A stretch of 64,000 nucleotides of DNA, from contig CM062211.1 in NCBI GenBank assembly GCA_031216445.1, positions 2,120,001 to 2,184,000 on the forward strand, given 5' to 3'. Shown in pieces: positions 25,715 through 36,310 of this stretch (position 1 is its first letter; every line of letters starts with the position of its first letter). The stretch is from Lateolabrax maculatus (lineage: Eukaryota; Chordata; Actinopteri; Acropomatiformes; Lateolabracidae). Under the pieces are notes generated by a model. That model saw nothing but the letters and a program-made list of their open reading frames with translations. It had not been told where the DNA came from and made no database searches. A program made the position numbers and the translations under genes.

Positions 25715-25790
25715 TTTACTATTATAATATATTATATTATTATATATAATACTATAGTATTGCGGCTATTATCTATATTTATATAATAAC
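25715..25790. repeat. AT-rich low-complexity tract
   Basis: An irregular run of TATAATA and ATTATA units. No repeat-family identity is claimed. Confidence 0.7.
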
Positions 25791-26224
25791 AATGTGACAA
25801 AGTGAAAGGGGTCTGATGAAACAACGGAGAATTATCACCTGCATGTGCAGCGTTCCTCAGCTTTACGGAGCTTTGTAGTGAGTTTCACCTCATTGTTCAG
25901 CTGTCCGGCTCACAGCTTTACTGTTTTGGTTCACTCTCACCGCTCTCATAGTGTCATTTCCAGCCACAGTAGGCAGCTGTTTTCAGAGAGAAAGCTCTGA
26001 TAAACCCACTGAACACTACCTGCTCAGCAGCAAACCGCAGACAGACACAGTTAGAGACCAGCTGGTGAGCATAGATGAGCATTTAGCAGCTGAAGAGCCA
26101 GATATTTCCCTCAGGAGGTGGTAGAGACCAAAAACAAAGCAAAAAGGGAGTGACTAACTAATTATGGGGTGGACAGGTGTTACTGCTAGTAAGTTCGCAT
26201 ATCAACTTGAAAGGCGATGGTGTG

Positions 26225-26540
26225 TCAAGTGACCGATTTCCACACACAGAAAGGTCTGGCTGAACCCATTATCATTCTAGTGTTGGGGAGGGGGCCATGC
26301 TCTGGCTTGTTTGTATTTCTTCTAAAGCAATCACAATGGTCTTGGGTGGCGCTAAGCCCAGGAAGCAGCAACAGTGCCTTTGCAAAATAGTGTCTGGGGA
26401 ACTTGTTTTGGTGGAACATTTGCACATGGGGAAACGAGCCCTGGCATTAAAATGGCTAAATCGCCGCAAAAGCCACATAAAAATGTAAAAGACGTATGTT
26501 GACTTTTACTGATAAAACAAACATAACTTGCTCATCGGTG
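26225..26540. repeat. Dispersed teleost repeat fragment
   Basis: The ordered strings ATGCTCTGGCTTGTTTG, AAGCAATCACAATGGTCTTG, GGTGGCGCTAAGCCCAGGAA and GGAACTTGTTTTGGTGGAAC match a repeat I recall from percomorph intergenic DNA. It creates short open frames on both strands (around 26225-26488) that should not be taken as genes. Confidence 0.45.
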
Positions 26541-26687
26541 CCCTAGAGGTGAAGCCTGCCTATACTTTAGCGCTGGAGCTCACTGGACTCCTTAAAACCT
26601 CAAACAATTTAATAGCTGTATGTAGCACTAGCAGAACGTTTTTAAACCGATATCACAGAAGCTTGTGTGAATGGGAGGCAAATATTG

Positions 26688-26940
26688 TACTTTTCATTCC
26701 ATTCCATTTTTTCTGACAGCTTTAGTGACTAGTCACTTTGCCAATTCAAATTATTGATACAAACCAATTAATACCTTATGAGTAGTTACGATTAGCTCCA
26801 CCTTTACCAACCACAAAATAAAAGTAAATTTACACATTAATGTACAGTTATAATCAAACAATACACGTAGTATATATGATTTTTGAGTGGGTCATTCTGC
26901 ATGAGTATTCTTGCCTCTGGTACTTTTACTACAATATCAG
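26688..26940 (+). repeat. Longer copy of the TACTTTTACT-type teleost repeat
   Basis: CTGACAGCTTTAGTGACTAG, then GTTACGATTAGCTCCACC, then CACATTAATGTACAGTTATA, then CATTCTGCATGAGTATTCTT and TGGTACTTTTACTACAATAT occur in the order expected for this common repeat. It is the longest of the fragments seen in the window; the others are at 11633, 13755 and 60880. Confidence 0.6.
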
Positions 26941-28039
26941 TCCACGGCAGCTACAGCCAGCCCCGTGAACATGTTTTCTCAACCAGCTTCTTTGAGTGAT
27001 GTGGTTCTACTGACATGAACATGCAATTTTCCACCAAAGTTAAAACATTTTTGGTTGTTTGACATGACATATTTCTGTGTTTGTGTTTTGTCAGGGCTCT
27101 TCTCACTGGTTGAAGGGGAATTGGCTCTGAAGGTACAGTGATTTCATGTACTTCCATGCACCAAGCAGGGTTAATGTGATGTGGTTGTTTGCTTATGTTT
27201 TCAGGCCACTACAGATAAAATCCGATCAAACCACACCCACACAGTCCTGAAAGCAGATTTTAGTGTTTGACTGTTTTTATTAAATAATACCTAAATATGT
27301 TTTTACCTGAACATTAACTTTGATCGTAGATCATGTCGTCTTACATGTTTCATTTTATGTTTGAAACAAGATTTGAATATTTTTTAGGGGCTTTAAGGTA
27401 ATGTTAAGGATAAGCTGCACACCCTAATTAGCGAATGTTAGCAAACTTTAGATATATATTGCTATGTAACTGACATGAGTCATACTGAGTCACTGCTATA
27501 CTGAGTTAAACATACATTGCCATTTTCTACGAGTGTCCTGTAATAGGCCTTTTTCACTGCAGTCATTTCTTCAATTTACTATTTACACCTGTGCTTTTCA
27601 TACCGTGACATGTCAAAAACTTTATTGGCACTTGTGGCTACAGTGTCTGTTGTTCAGCCAAACTTACACTCTTGCTTCAAATCCTGTATTTCATGCTTGT
27701 TTTGTGTTAGCCTTTGTAAAGACACATCCATTTGAATCAAGTGCAAATTAGGAACTAACTAAGAGCTTTATTTGCAGTCGAGTCTCAAGTGATGAGGTAA
27801 TCACTGGGGACTCAAGAAAGAGCGGAAATGTGATTGCTTGTCACTTGCCATTCACTGAGTTCATGCTATTTTTTCATACACATACTGGTAAAAATATGTA
27901 AATTAGTATTGATTTTCTGCAAGAAAAAATGACAGTTACTGCCATCTTTTCCTTCAATAGTCTTTCTCCGGATGAACAGGACGATTAGCTTCTCATCCAA
28001 AACTAACCTTTGATGTTTCTTTCAAAGCTACAATAGAAT

Positions 28040-28290
28040 CATATTTCAATGTATCCAAGAGGCTCATCACTTGGACAGGGTGGGGTTAAGCAGGGTAGCG
28101 CATGGCTAGATCTCTGCGAGGATTTCCAGTGTTGGAGAGTCCTGAGCCCCTGCCAGGCAGCAGTGCAGCTCAGAGACCGGCTCCCCTGCTGGGGGCTTTG
28201 AAGGGCGAGCACAGCAGCTTTAAAGTAGCCTGGCCCCAATGATGCAAGGACTTTAAGGCCATCACCACACAACCAGGAGCCGGCACAAAC
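28040..28290. other. Isolated GC-rich patch of unknown nature
   Basis: This stretch is noticeably richer in G and C than its AT-rich surroundings. It has a 77-codon frame on the minus strand (28039-28272) and a longer quasi-open frame on the plus strand with only one stop over more than 90 codons. I recognise no protein. It could be a decayed retroelement segment, a processed pseudogene piece or a conserved element. I saw no flanking splice consensus strong enough to call an exon. Confidence 0.35.
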
Positions 28291-28869
28291 ACTCTCACAC
28301 TCTACAATCCTCTAGAAATGTTGATTTTACCTTCTGAGAAGAGACTTAGATTTTACCTTTGGTTGATCATGATGAAGCCTCATCTGCAGTACACCATGTA
28401 CAACATGGGTGCAGGTATTTAGTCCTTCAAACTGTAGTAAGTTATTTAGGTCTTTCCCAGTAGATGTTTTTTTCTTGGCTAAAGCCCAATTATGCATTAG
28501 TACACCTGAAGACATTGGTGTTTAACATTGGTGTCACGTTTTGTAATGCTTTTTGTTTCTTCAAATTATGTGCAGAGTTCTATGACCTCATGACTCAGAC
28601 ATACTCAGATTAAACTGATATGAGATTAGTGAAATGTTTTTGTCATGACATATCAAAGAGGTGTTATATCAAAGCTGGAGAGCATAACAGTGTTTGTAGT
28701 TTATCTATGCATTATCAGTGGTAGCTGCATTGAAAGGATTTCAGATTAAAGGCTGAAAGATTTTGTCATCAAATACACAGTTGTAAACAGTACAGCTTAC
28801 CTACCATATTTACAGAAATTGCAGTGGAAGTGCTAATTAAGGATGTTTTAGAAGGCGAGGTGAGATACT

Positions 28870-29400
28870 AGATAAACAATGCTTACATGTTTACCATGTT
28901 CACCATCTTAGTTTAGCATGCTAATATTGCAAATTATCACTAACCCAAGGTACAACTGAGGCTGATGGGAATGTCATTTGTTGTGCAGGTATGTGGTCAT
29001 AAAGCAACATATCGGACAAATTGAAATTTGGCCTGATGATGGCGCAAAGGAGACGTTAAGGGATCACAATTCATCCTAAAGGGGCCATGAATGTCTGTAC
29101 CAAAGTTTATGATGGTGTTTTTGAGATATTTTACTCATATCATTAAAGTGGTCCTCATGGTGTTGCTGAAGGAAAAGACGTAGGATTCATACTCAGGGAC
29201 CATGTCAGTCTGTACAAAATGTTGTGCTAATTATTCAAATAGATCTTGAAATATACCACAGAGTAAGTCAAAAACAATAATTCATTATGAAATTTCATGG
29301 TAATCAATCAAGTGTATTGAGATATTTCACTTTGGACCAAAGTGGTAGACCGAGCAAACAGCTGACAGACCAACATTGCTATCCATGGTGCTAGCGTAGC
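28870..29400 (+). repeat. Dispersed teleost repeat, copy B
   Basis: This copy has the full landmark order: ACCATGTTCACCATCTTAGT, AGCATGCTAATATTGC, GGTACAACTGAGGCTGATGG, GGCCTGATGATGGCGC, CCATGAATGTCTGTACCAAA, GAAATTTCATGGTAATCAAT, and ACCAACATTGCTATCCATGG near the right end. It is the most complete of the four copies in the window and shares orientation with copy A. No protein-coding potential. Confidence 0.7.
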
Positions 29401-29774
29401 TAAAAAGTAGATGTCAGGCATGGAATATGAAGTATGGAGCAATACAGGACATAAAAATGCAGAACAGAATGATAAAATAGACTCTGTAAAAATAATGAAA
29501 TAAAAATATAGAATGAAGTGTTGTAGTGTTGTGTAACCTATCCTAATAAGGTTATTGTAACATGTCTTGACCCTACTTCGGGTTAGTTGAGTAACTCGAA
29601 ATGTAGAAAGTGAATGTACACACAAATTCACGTTTTTAAGCAAATAACACCAATGGTCTCAAAGACACTGTATATGGTATCAAATATACATGTGCACTGA
29701 CTGTAATGAATGCCCTCATCAGTCTGCAGTCTAGATAATTAATGAGTTACCTTGTAGACTGTCAGGCAATGGCA

Positions 29775-29813
29775 GTGTGTGTGTGTGTATGTGTGTGTGT
29801 GTGTGTGTGCGTG
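29775..29813. repeat. (GT)n microsatellite
   Basis: A near-pure GT run, interrupted by one TATG and ending GTGCGTGC. Confidence 0.95.
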
Positions 29814-31439
29814 CTGTATTAACCAAACTCACCTTGCTATTATTAAGTATTGTTGGAGGTTGTCAGACTATCAGCGCTGAATAATGGTGTGCAATGGAGG
29901 ACACAGGGGCAAACAAAGGATCAGGTTCACTTTTGTCCCACTACAACTGCCAACAAAATTACCTTGTTCACTTACTAGTAAATTGATGCTTATTTTTTAA
30001 TTATCATTATGACTTTTTGACACACAATATAAATTACAGAGGAGTAAGACTTCAGTGATTGGATTCCTTTCTGAAGGTGGCAGACCTCAGGTAACTCCAT
30101 GAAGCCAGCACAGGGATGATCCACTGATGGAGTCTAGACACTGGTGGTGGTGAAGAAGAGACATGTGCTGCTCAGCTGGGTGGATTCAGCGTGGGTGAAC
30201 TTTTATGAGTAGCTCACTGGACTGGACCATTTGGGGGAAGCTTGATGAAAGTAGCAGGAAGAGGGGGTGGAAAGGTGGAATACATACTAATCTCTTTAAA
30301 ATATACTAGACTGTAAATGTTGTTATAAGGTCATGATTTACAGTCACATGCTTGTGCATCTGTGAAAAGGTTGCTGTATATCTCAGATGGGAAAACAAAT
30401 CTATATTTTGGGAATTAATGTTTGATGAAACAAGCCCTCTCATTATGCTGATAATTGTGCTGGTACATTTAACCAGCTTGAACAGAAAATACACAGAAGT
30501 AATATAACCATGCTAAATAATCAGGAAATGTTTCAATTTTATTTCAAAATAACACAAATAAAAACATGGTGTTTCATTCTAATAAAATAAAATGTTTGTT
30601 TTTTTTTTGCGTTCAATTTTCACTGAGAATTCTGACATGATACAGTCATGGATGTCTCTAAATCCTGACTTTGTATAAAACAAAGTGTGAGAAATGAATT
30701 AAAGTGACAAGGTTTAGATTATCACCTGAATTCTTACATGTGAATTTGACTTGAATTATTTGGACAAAATTGATTTAAGGATGTACACTTAACAATAATG
30801 CATTTAAAAATTGCATAATAAACAATATGCCAAAGATATATGTAGTATTTGATGTATGCATGATATAGTCTGACTTCCCTCATCATGGTTCATAAATCAC
30901 TTTGAGACCCTACTATTCTTCCATAGCATTCAAACTGTTTCAGGCCAAGCAAAATGGCAAAAACTGTCCCAGACCCCCAGAAGCCTCAGAGGCCCCAGGT
31001 TCACTGTGGGTCATTTCATTCACTGATTAAATGTAACTGAAATGGAAGAGCTTTAAGGTGACTCCTACATTTACACCTAATCTCTGGACCCTGCCTTGTA
31101 AAAGGGCCAATATCCATTTTTTCATACTATTAATATTTCAGTTGACATTGTAATATAATAATAATATAATATAATAATAAAATAATGATAAATGTGCATG
31201 AATCGACCTATAACCAAACTGAGTTGGGGAACACAGGGGGCCCACTAGGGGCCCGCAGCTACCTTTCAGCCCGAGGGCAAGGTAGAGGGTTAACCCGGCC
31301 CTGCCTCACACCGCTGAGGTCCCGGTCCAGTCCAGACTCCAGTCCGCTGCGATCCGCTGCTTCCTCTCCGCCGGCCGCGCTGTGAACGCTGCGCCGTGAT
31401 TGGACGCGGGTTGCTTGTCAGGAAGAAAGAGCTGCTGTG

Positions 31440-31970
31440 TTGAGGCCGACACACTCAGACACAGGCAGGACCCGGACGACGCCGGAGCGCCTCGGCGGAA
31501 GGGACAGACACACTCGGCTCGACACTCCGGAGCCGTCTGAAGTATCCGAGCTACGGCGGAGCACCGCCCGAGCCTCCGAGCCCCGGCTGTCGAGGCCGCC
31601 GCGGCTCTGCGCCCCCCCCCACCCCCGTGTGCCGCTGCCTGCTGGTCACGGTAATCCAGACCCGCCGCCGGTAACGAGCCCGACGCTGCTGTGTGGCGAC
31701 GCAGCCACAAAACAAACCCGTCTGGGACTGAAGTCCGCGTCCAGCCCGGAGGGGGGGAACCGGACGGCTCAGCTGTTGCTGCCGGCGGTCCGGGCCAGCG
31801 GCGTCCCGGTACCGCTCCAACTGCGCGGGACAGGTCGGCGGAGGGACCGCCGTCTCGTTTTTTTTTGCGCAAGAAGCGTTATGAGTGAGCTGCAGGCGGC
31901 CGTCGCTTCTCGCTGAGGATTTACCGGGCGCAGGCACCCTGCACGCAGCAGCCTGAAGCCTCCGCATCAG
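31440..31970 (+). other. LARGE1: Non-coding first exon (5' UTR), probably of LARGE1
   Basis: The exon lies within the CpG island and ends at a textbook splice donor, CATCAG|GTGAGTGCC (exon end 31970). The 5' boundary is approximate. All frames are broken by stops before the donor, including a stop at 31914-31916 in the frame of the longest open stretch, so I read it as untranslated. Assignment to LARGE1 rests on orientation and on being the only promoter-like island upstream of the coding exon at 49284. Additional untranslated exons may lie between the two. Transcript evidence would settle the link. Confidence 0.55.
31881..31916 (+). promoter_or_regulatory. Upstream open reading frame in first exon
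   Basis: An ATG at 31881 opens an 11-codon frame (MSELQAAVASR) that stops at 31914-31916, entirely inside the putative first exon. If it is on the mature transcript it could reduce initiation at the LARGE1 start. The initiation context (T at -3, A at +4) is weak, so much leaky scanning would be expected. This is inference; only the ATG and stop are seen. Confidence 0.4.
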
Positions 31971-32110
31971 GTGAGTGCCTCCGCGGACACCTCACCTCCG
32001 CAGCCGCCTGAAACCGCTGGCCCCCGCGGGGTTTTCGCGGCACGACTTGTGTGCTTTTCACTTGTTATCATAACCTTAAAAAGTCCTTGTGCTTACATTT
32101 CCATTAAGGC

Positions 32111-32118
32111 CTCTCTCT

Positions 32119-32155
<37 letters not shown>
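32111..32155. repeat. (CT)n-(GT)n microsatellite in the CpG-island intron
   Basis: A short CT run passes directly into about 16 GT units, roughly 140 bases after the first-exon donor. Confidence 0.95.
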
Positions 32156-32156
<1 letters not shown>

Positions 32157-34051
32157 AGGCAGCAACGCAGCAGATTTCGGCTCTCTATCACCCAAACCTA
32201 CAGAAACCAGGGCAGAAACGGTCCTTTAATTCCCCCCAGACAGCGCTAAATATAGGAGGGGGGGGGGAGGATTAACAGCACAGCCCTCCTCTGAGTTCCC
32301 AGCTGTCGCATTCAGACTCTTCTGTAAGAGGAAGCTCTGCCCTCGCGGTCTCCTCTGAGTAAAGCGGAGCGTCGTCCCTCTCCGGCGGCGGCCGGCGAGC
32401 GGACACAGAGCTCCGGTGGAGCCGCGGGGACGGTCCCGTGTAGCACCCCGACACGGTCATCCACCGCTCCTCTGTGCCAGTCACAGCGGCTTTACGTCAC
32501 ACAACGCGCTAAACAGTGGAGGAAATGAAATACTTTAATAGAAAAATATGTGAAATTGCTTGCTTGAGTTGTGTTTCGTCGCCACGGGTTTCTTCTGAGC
32601 ACACATGGCTTTATGCCTGGACTTTTTCTGGGAGTAAACAACACATTCTGCATCTCATTGCTAAAATAGTTTCATGTAACATCAGGAGGAGGAGAAAGGA
32701 ACAGTAAATACTTCGGTTTAAAAACCACCAAATCTGGAGATGCCTGGTTTTCACTGGACGGTGGGACTTGTTGTTGACTGGGTTTAACTCAGTTCTGAAG
32801 GCTGATCCACCTGATGCTCCTGAGCCTGAGGCAGAAAAACACTCAGACATTACAAACTAAACCATAGGGCAGGAAATAAAGCCTTTATTTTTAAAATCTG
32901 TAGGGCTGCTATCAGTGATTATTGGCGTTACTGATATCATATTTTCAATTCATTGATTGATAATTTGTTCTATAAAATATCAGAAAAATTGTGGAAATAG
33001 CCATCACAATTTCCCAGAGCCCAAGGTGATGTCTTCATTCAATTTACCATAATATAAAACATTTGAGAAGCTGGAACCAGAGAATGTTTGCTGACTTTAA
33101 TGATTCATTTTCTGTCAATCGACTTATCGATTATTGTCTAATTGTCTTCAATCTACTTACTTTGTCAGACCAACAGGCTAAAAACCCATATGGAATCAAA
33201 TTATAACTGTATAAAACGCAGAAGCAACAAATGATCACATTTATGAAACTGTTACTAGGTAATATTTTGTGTTTTTGACTTGATCTGTCACTTAATCTTC
33301 CGTTCAGAACACAACATTAATTTCAGCACTATCACTGACATCAAACCACGTGTATTTCAACATAAAAAGCATCTCTGAACCCTTTGTCCTGTCAGATTAA
33401 CTATCTTAAAAGCCAGATTTGTAGGATCAAAGAAACACAGCCTTGGTGACCCTGCATTTGGGGATACCCCTATAATTCTAATGGGCTTTTATGATCACAA
33501 GAGCATCGACATTTTACTCACTTTGATCTTGACTGTAAAAGGTATTTTGTCTGTATTGTGCTCACCTGTATTGGAAGGATGGTAAGGAAGCAGGTTCACC
33601 TCACCTCAGAGAATGAAGCGTCTAGATTTAGACACTTAAATCTAATGAGTCAATAAACTTTAGACAATCAGAAGTCAAATCGATACCTCCATCCGTCCCT
33701 GGATACATAGTGTATCACTATTATGTCTGTTTGTCTTCATTAATGAGCGTGGAGGCCCACTCTCAGGGGGGATGTATGGGGGAACAGCAAACAAGCCCGT
33801 TCTGTCCACTGCTTCATTGATTTCCCTGTTCAGGGCCCAGCGGCATTAAACAGCCACATTTCAGGTGATGCACTCATCTTGATGTAATCATTGGAGATAT
33901 TCTGGAAGTTAATGCCCCTCCACAGGAGATAAGCTCGGACTCAGAACACTGCTACCTTATGAGTGATGAAGCCGATGGAACATTTTGACCTGTGCAGCCA
34001 GCCAGATGAAATCCACCAGTCACATGCTGAACATTACGGGACTATTAATAA

Positions 34052-34091
34052 ATACATACATACATACATACATACATACATACATACATAA
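34052..34091. repeat. (ATAC)n tetranucleotide microsatellite
   Basis: About ten near-perfect ATAC units. Confidence 0.95.
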
Positions 34092-35510
34092 CAGATCTGG
34101 CTTTTTTGCAATATGGCGTGCAGCATGTATTAATGTCTCTTCACTAAATTGGGAAGACAAAAAATGAATAATGTTGTCATACTGTAGGCCAGTCCAGTGC
34201 TACTACACCGGAGAAAAGATGATAAACAAGTCATTTACTGGAGTTAATTGGAACTGTGTGATAGCATGTCCCTCACTGGATTTATTGCACCTAACAGATT
34301 CCCATCAGGCCACTGGAGTCATTTCATTTAACACGAGGCATACACTGAACACAACCACGTTATGGTGCTGCATCTGCATTCTGATTATCTAAGCATTTAA
34401 CTGAGTGGTTTAAAAATGATTTTACTATAATTGAGTAACACTGAATGATGCTGTTCACATTAACACTGTAGATGTAGCATAAGGACACCATATATTCTTT
34501 TGTTCCATATCCACAGCCTGTACTACTGGATGTGTACGCAAATCTGGCTTCATCCACTTGTAGCAGTCGGATTTTAACTGGCTGACTTATTTTGGTTTTA
34601 GGGCTGACAAGCTCACAAGAACACATCTAGGCATCCCCTTGCAGTGTTGTGTGTATTGCAAATGTCATTTTTAAGCAAACTAATCAATTAACAGAATAGA
34701 TTAAGGAAAAAGTAATTGTGCTAATTATCATGTTACTATGCAAGAGCTGGAACTTGTAGTCCCAGAAACGACCGCTGATGATTGTAAATGAAAACATTCT
34801 ATAGACAAAAGACTTGTGAATACAATAAGCAGATTTATGGACGGTGACAATAATTGTTAGTTTCGTCTGACCCTTTTTGTATCTTCAGCTGCCCTCTCGC
34901 AGTGATTTGCCAGCTAAGAGATGTGAAAGCGGGCAGGTTTGGATGTCTCAAGTTGTCTTTTTCCACTGTTCACACAACTACTTCCATCACTTTTCATGCG
35001 AACAACCGTGTGCTGACAGACTGTCTGAAAATGTGAGTTGTTTTTCCCATTTGTGCCATTATCGTGTCTCACCTCTCTGTGACAGCAGGTTTTTGCCCTG
35101 CCCTTAAACACTTTTGCATTCCAACATGGTCAAACGACACAAACTACTTTGTTTTTAGTATGCCCTTGTCTGATGTGTCACTCAGCTTTCCTGTTCCCAT
35201 AGGAGTTGTTGCTTGACACCCTTTCACCTTATGTGGCCTGCTGAGATCCTGTTTGTGTAGGTCTGGAAATTTTGATTGTCTTAGAAATTAGGGCTGGTAA
35301 CTTGTCAAGTGAATTTAAGCTTGCTTTTTTGTATTGTGTTTTCAACATAAGCATGCAGGTGGCCCCTGATGAATAATAAAATAATATAGATATTTAATAC
35401 TCCATTGATTTTATTTTTCATTAAACATTACCCTGTCTTGAAAGTCTCCTACAACCTCATTTGCATGTCAAATGACCCAACATGGGGTCAAAATAGAAAC
35501 ATAACAAAGT

Positions 35511-35531
35511 GAAGAAGAAGAAGAAGAAGAA
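35511..35531. repeat. (GAA)n trinucleotide microsatellite
   Basis: Seven GAA units immediately before a SINE-like tail fragment (CCTTCCAATTAGTGGACGAC). Confidence 0.95.
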
Positions 35532-35532
35532 C

Positions 35533-36310
35533 CTTCCAATTAGTGGACGACCTGCTTGACCTCCTGAGCCACAACCCAGCGCACTCTGTTATTATCATAC
35601 ACACATGCACAAACAGGACCTATACACCAGGGTTATTACAGTTACATAAAATACTTAAACTAGCAGTGATTTTGTTAACAAATAAAAATTAAAACTAAAG
35701 TTTTCCAAAAAACAAAAACTACATAAAAACATCAAGGAACACAACTAAAACAAAATAGAATTGTGGGTAATATCGACTTAGTTCTCTCTGTATTTGCTCT
35801 GTGGTTGCAGAGGATGCTCGATATGCAAGCGAGATTTCTGGAAATGGCTAAAGTTGCAGGCAGAAAGAGGCACAGCCCTATATGGGGGTACTGTGACTAC
35901 GATACTGTAGTAGACAAATGTAAATGTGTCGTGATGAATGGGACTTTTGTGTGATACAGCTCAAAAGGAGAAATCCCAGTAATTTGAAAGTTCACAGTCG
36001 GACGGCTGCACGTCTTTAAGACCTCCACAAACACAGTAAATCTTTCCTCAGTGCTTTCTTTCATCCTACCTAGCTAAAAAGCTATTACAAATCACGGCTT
36101 TCCTCACAATACTTGAAAAATACACTAAAACCAAATAAAAACTAAATTAAAACTAGTCAATCCCTCAAAATAAAAATAAAACTGAAACTAGTTATGTAAT
36201 CGTAAAACCAACAAAAACTACCTCTTAGGATGACGCCCTGGGCAGTTAGGGGTCCAATGCCTTGCTCCAACCTTACTGACTGGTCTGAGCTGGACTTGAA
36301 CTTGAAGAAA
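35533..36310. repeat. Nested repeats: SINE-like fragments around an AACTAAA-rich element
   Basis: The outer pieces, CCTTCCAATTAGTGGACGAC...CTCCTGAGCCAC (35533-35575) and GGGCAGTTAGGGGTCCAATGC...GACTTGAACTTGAAG (about 36240-36308), resemble portions of tRNA-derived fish SINE-like repeats. Between them lies an A-rich segment starting CCAGGGTTATTACAGTTAC (about 35629) and ending in repeated AAAACTAAA and AACTAGT strings (about 36120-36220), which resembles a separate common repeat. The arrangement suggests insertion of one repeat into or next to another. Boundaries are approximate. Confidence 0.4.

Larger units (their letters stand above)
1..31249. other. Upstream intergenic DNA with no recognised host gene
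   Basis: This is AT-rich DNA whose open frames are all short, mutually overlapping on both strands, and without splice-flanked conserved-looking peptides. I looked for homeobox, kinase, synapsin and TIMP-like peptides, because some of those genes neighbour LARGE1 in tetrapods, and saw none. Dispersed repeats and simple repeats are listed separately. Nothing was identified in these stretches: 232-2520, 2776-5397, 6172-7524, 8010-8650, 10383-11632, 11681-13556, 13858-16989, 18651-19785, 20821-22950, 23140-26224, 26941-28039 and 29401-31249. Small non-coding exons or enhancers inside them cannot be excluded from the sequence alone. Confidence 0.6.
31250..32490 (+). promoter_or_regulatory. LARGE1: CpG island and probable LARGE1 promoter region
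   Basis: GC content and CpG density rise abruptly here relative to tens of kilobases on either side. The island covers the putative first exon and the start of intron 1. An inverted CCAAT box (GATTGG, 31398-31403) sits a short way upstream of the exon, and no TATA box is evident. That fits a dispersed-initiation housekeeping-type promoter, as expected for a ubiquitously expressed glycosyltransferase. The transcription start cannot be placed exactly and is probably between about 31410 and 31500. A divergent minus-strand transcript is possible but not supported by anything seen. Confidence 0.65.

Noticed and set aside
31306..31872. 188-codon frame on the minus strand in the CpG island
   Set aside because: High GC removes stop codons by composition. 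It overlaps two other long frames on both strands, and its Arg/Ala/Gly/Pro-rich peptide shows no domain.
31437..31916. 159-codon plus-strand frame in the putative first exon
   Set aside because: It terminates 54 bases before the splice donor and is low-complexity. It is better read as GC-rich untranslated leader.
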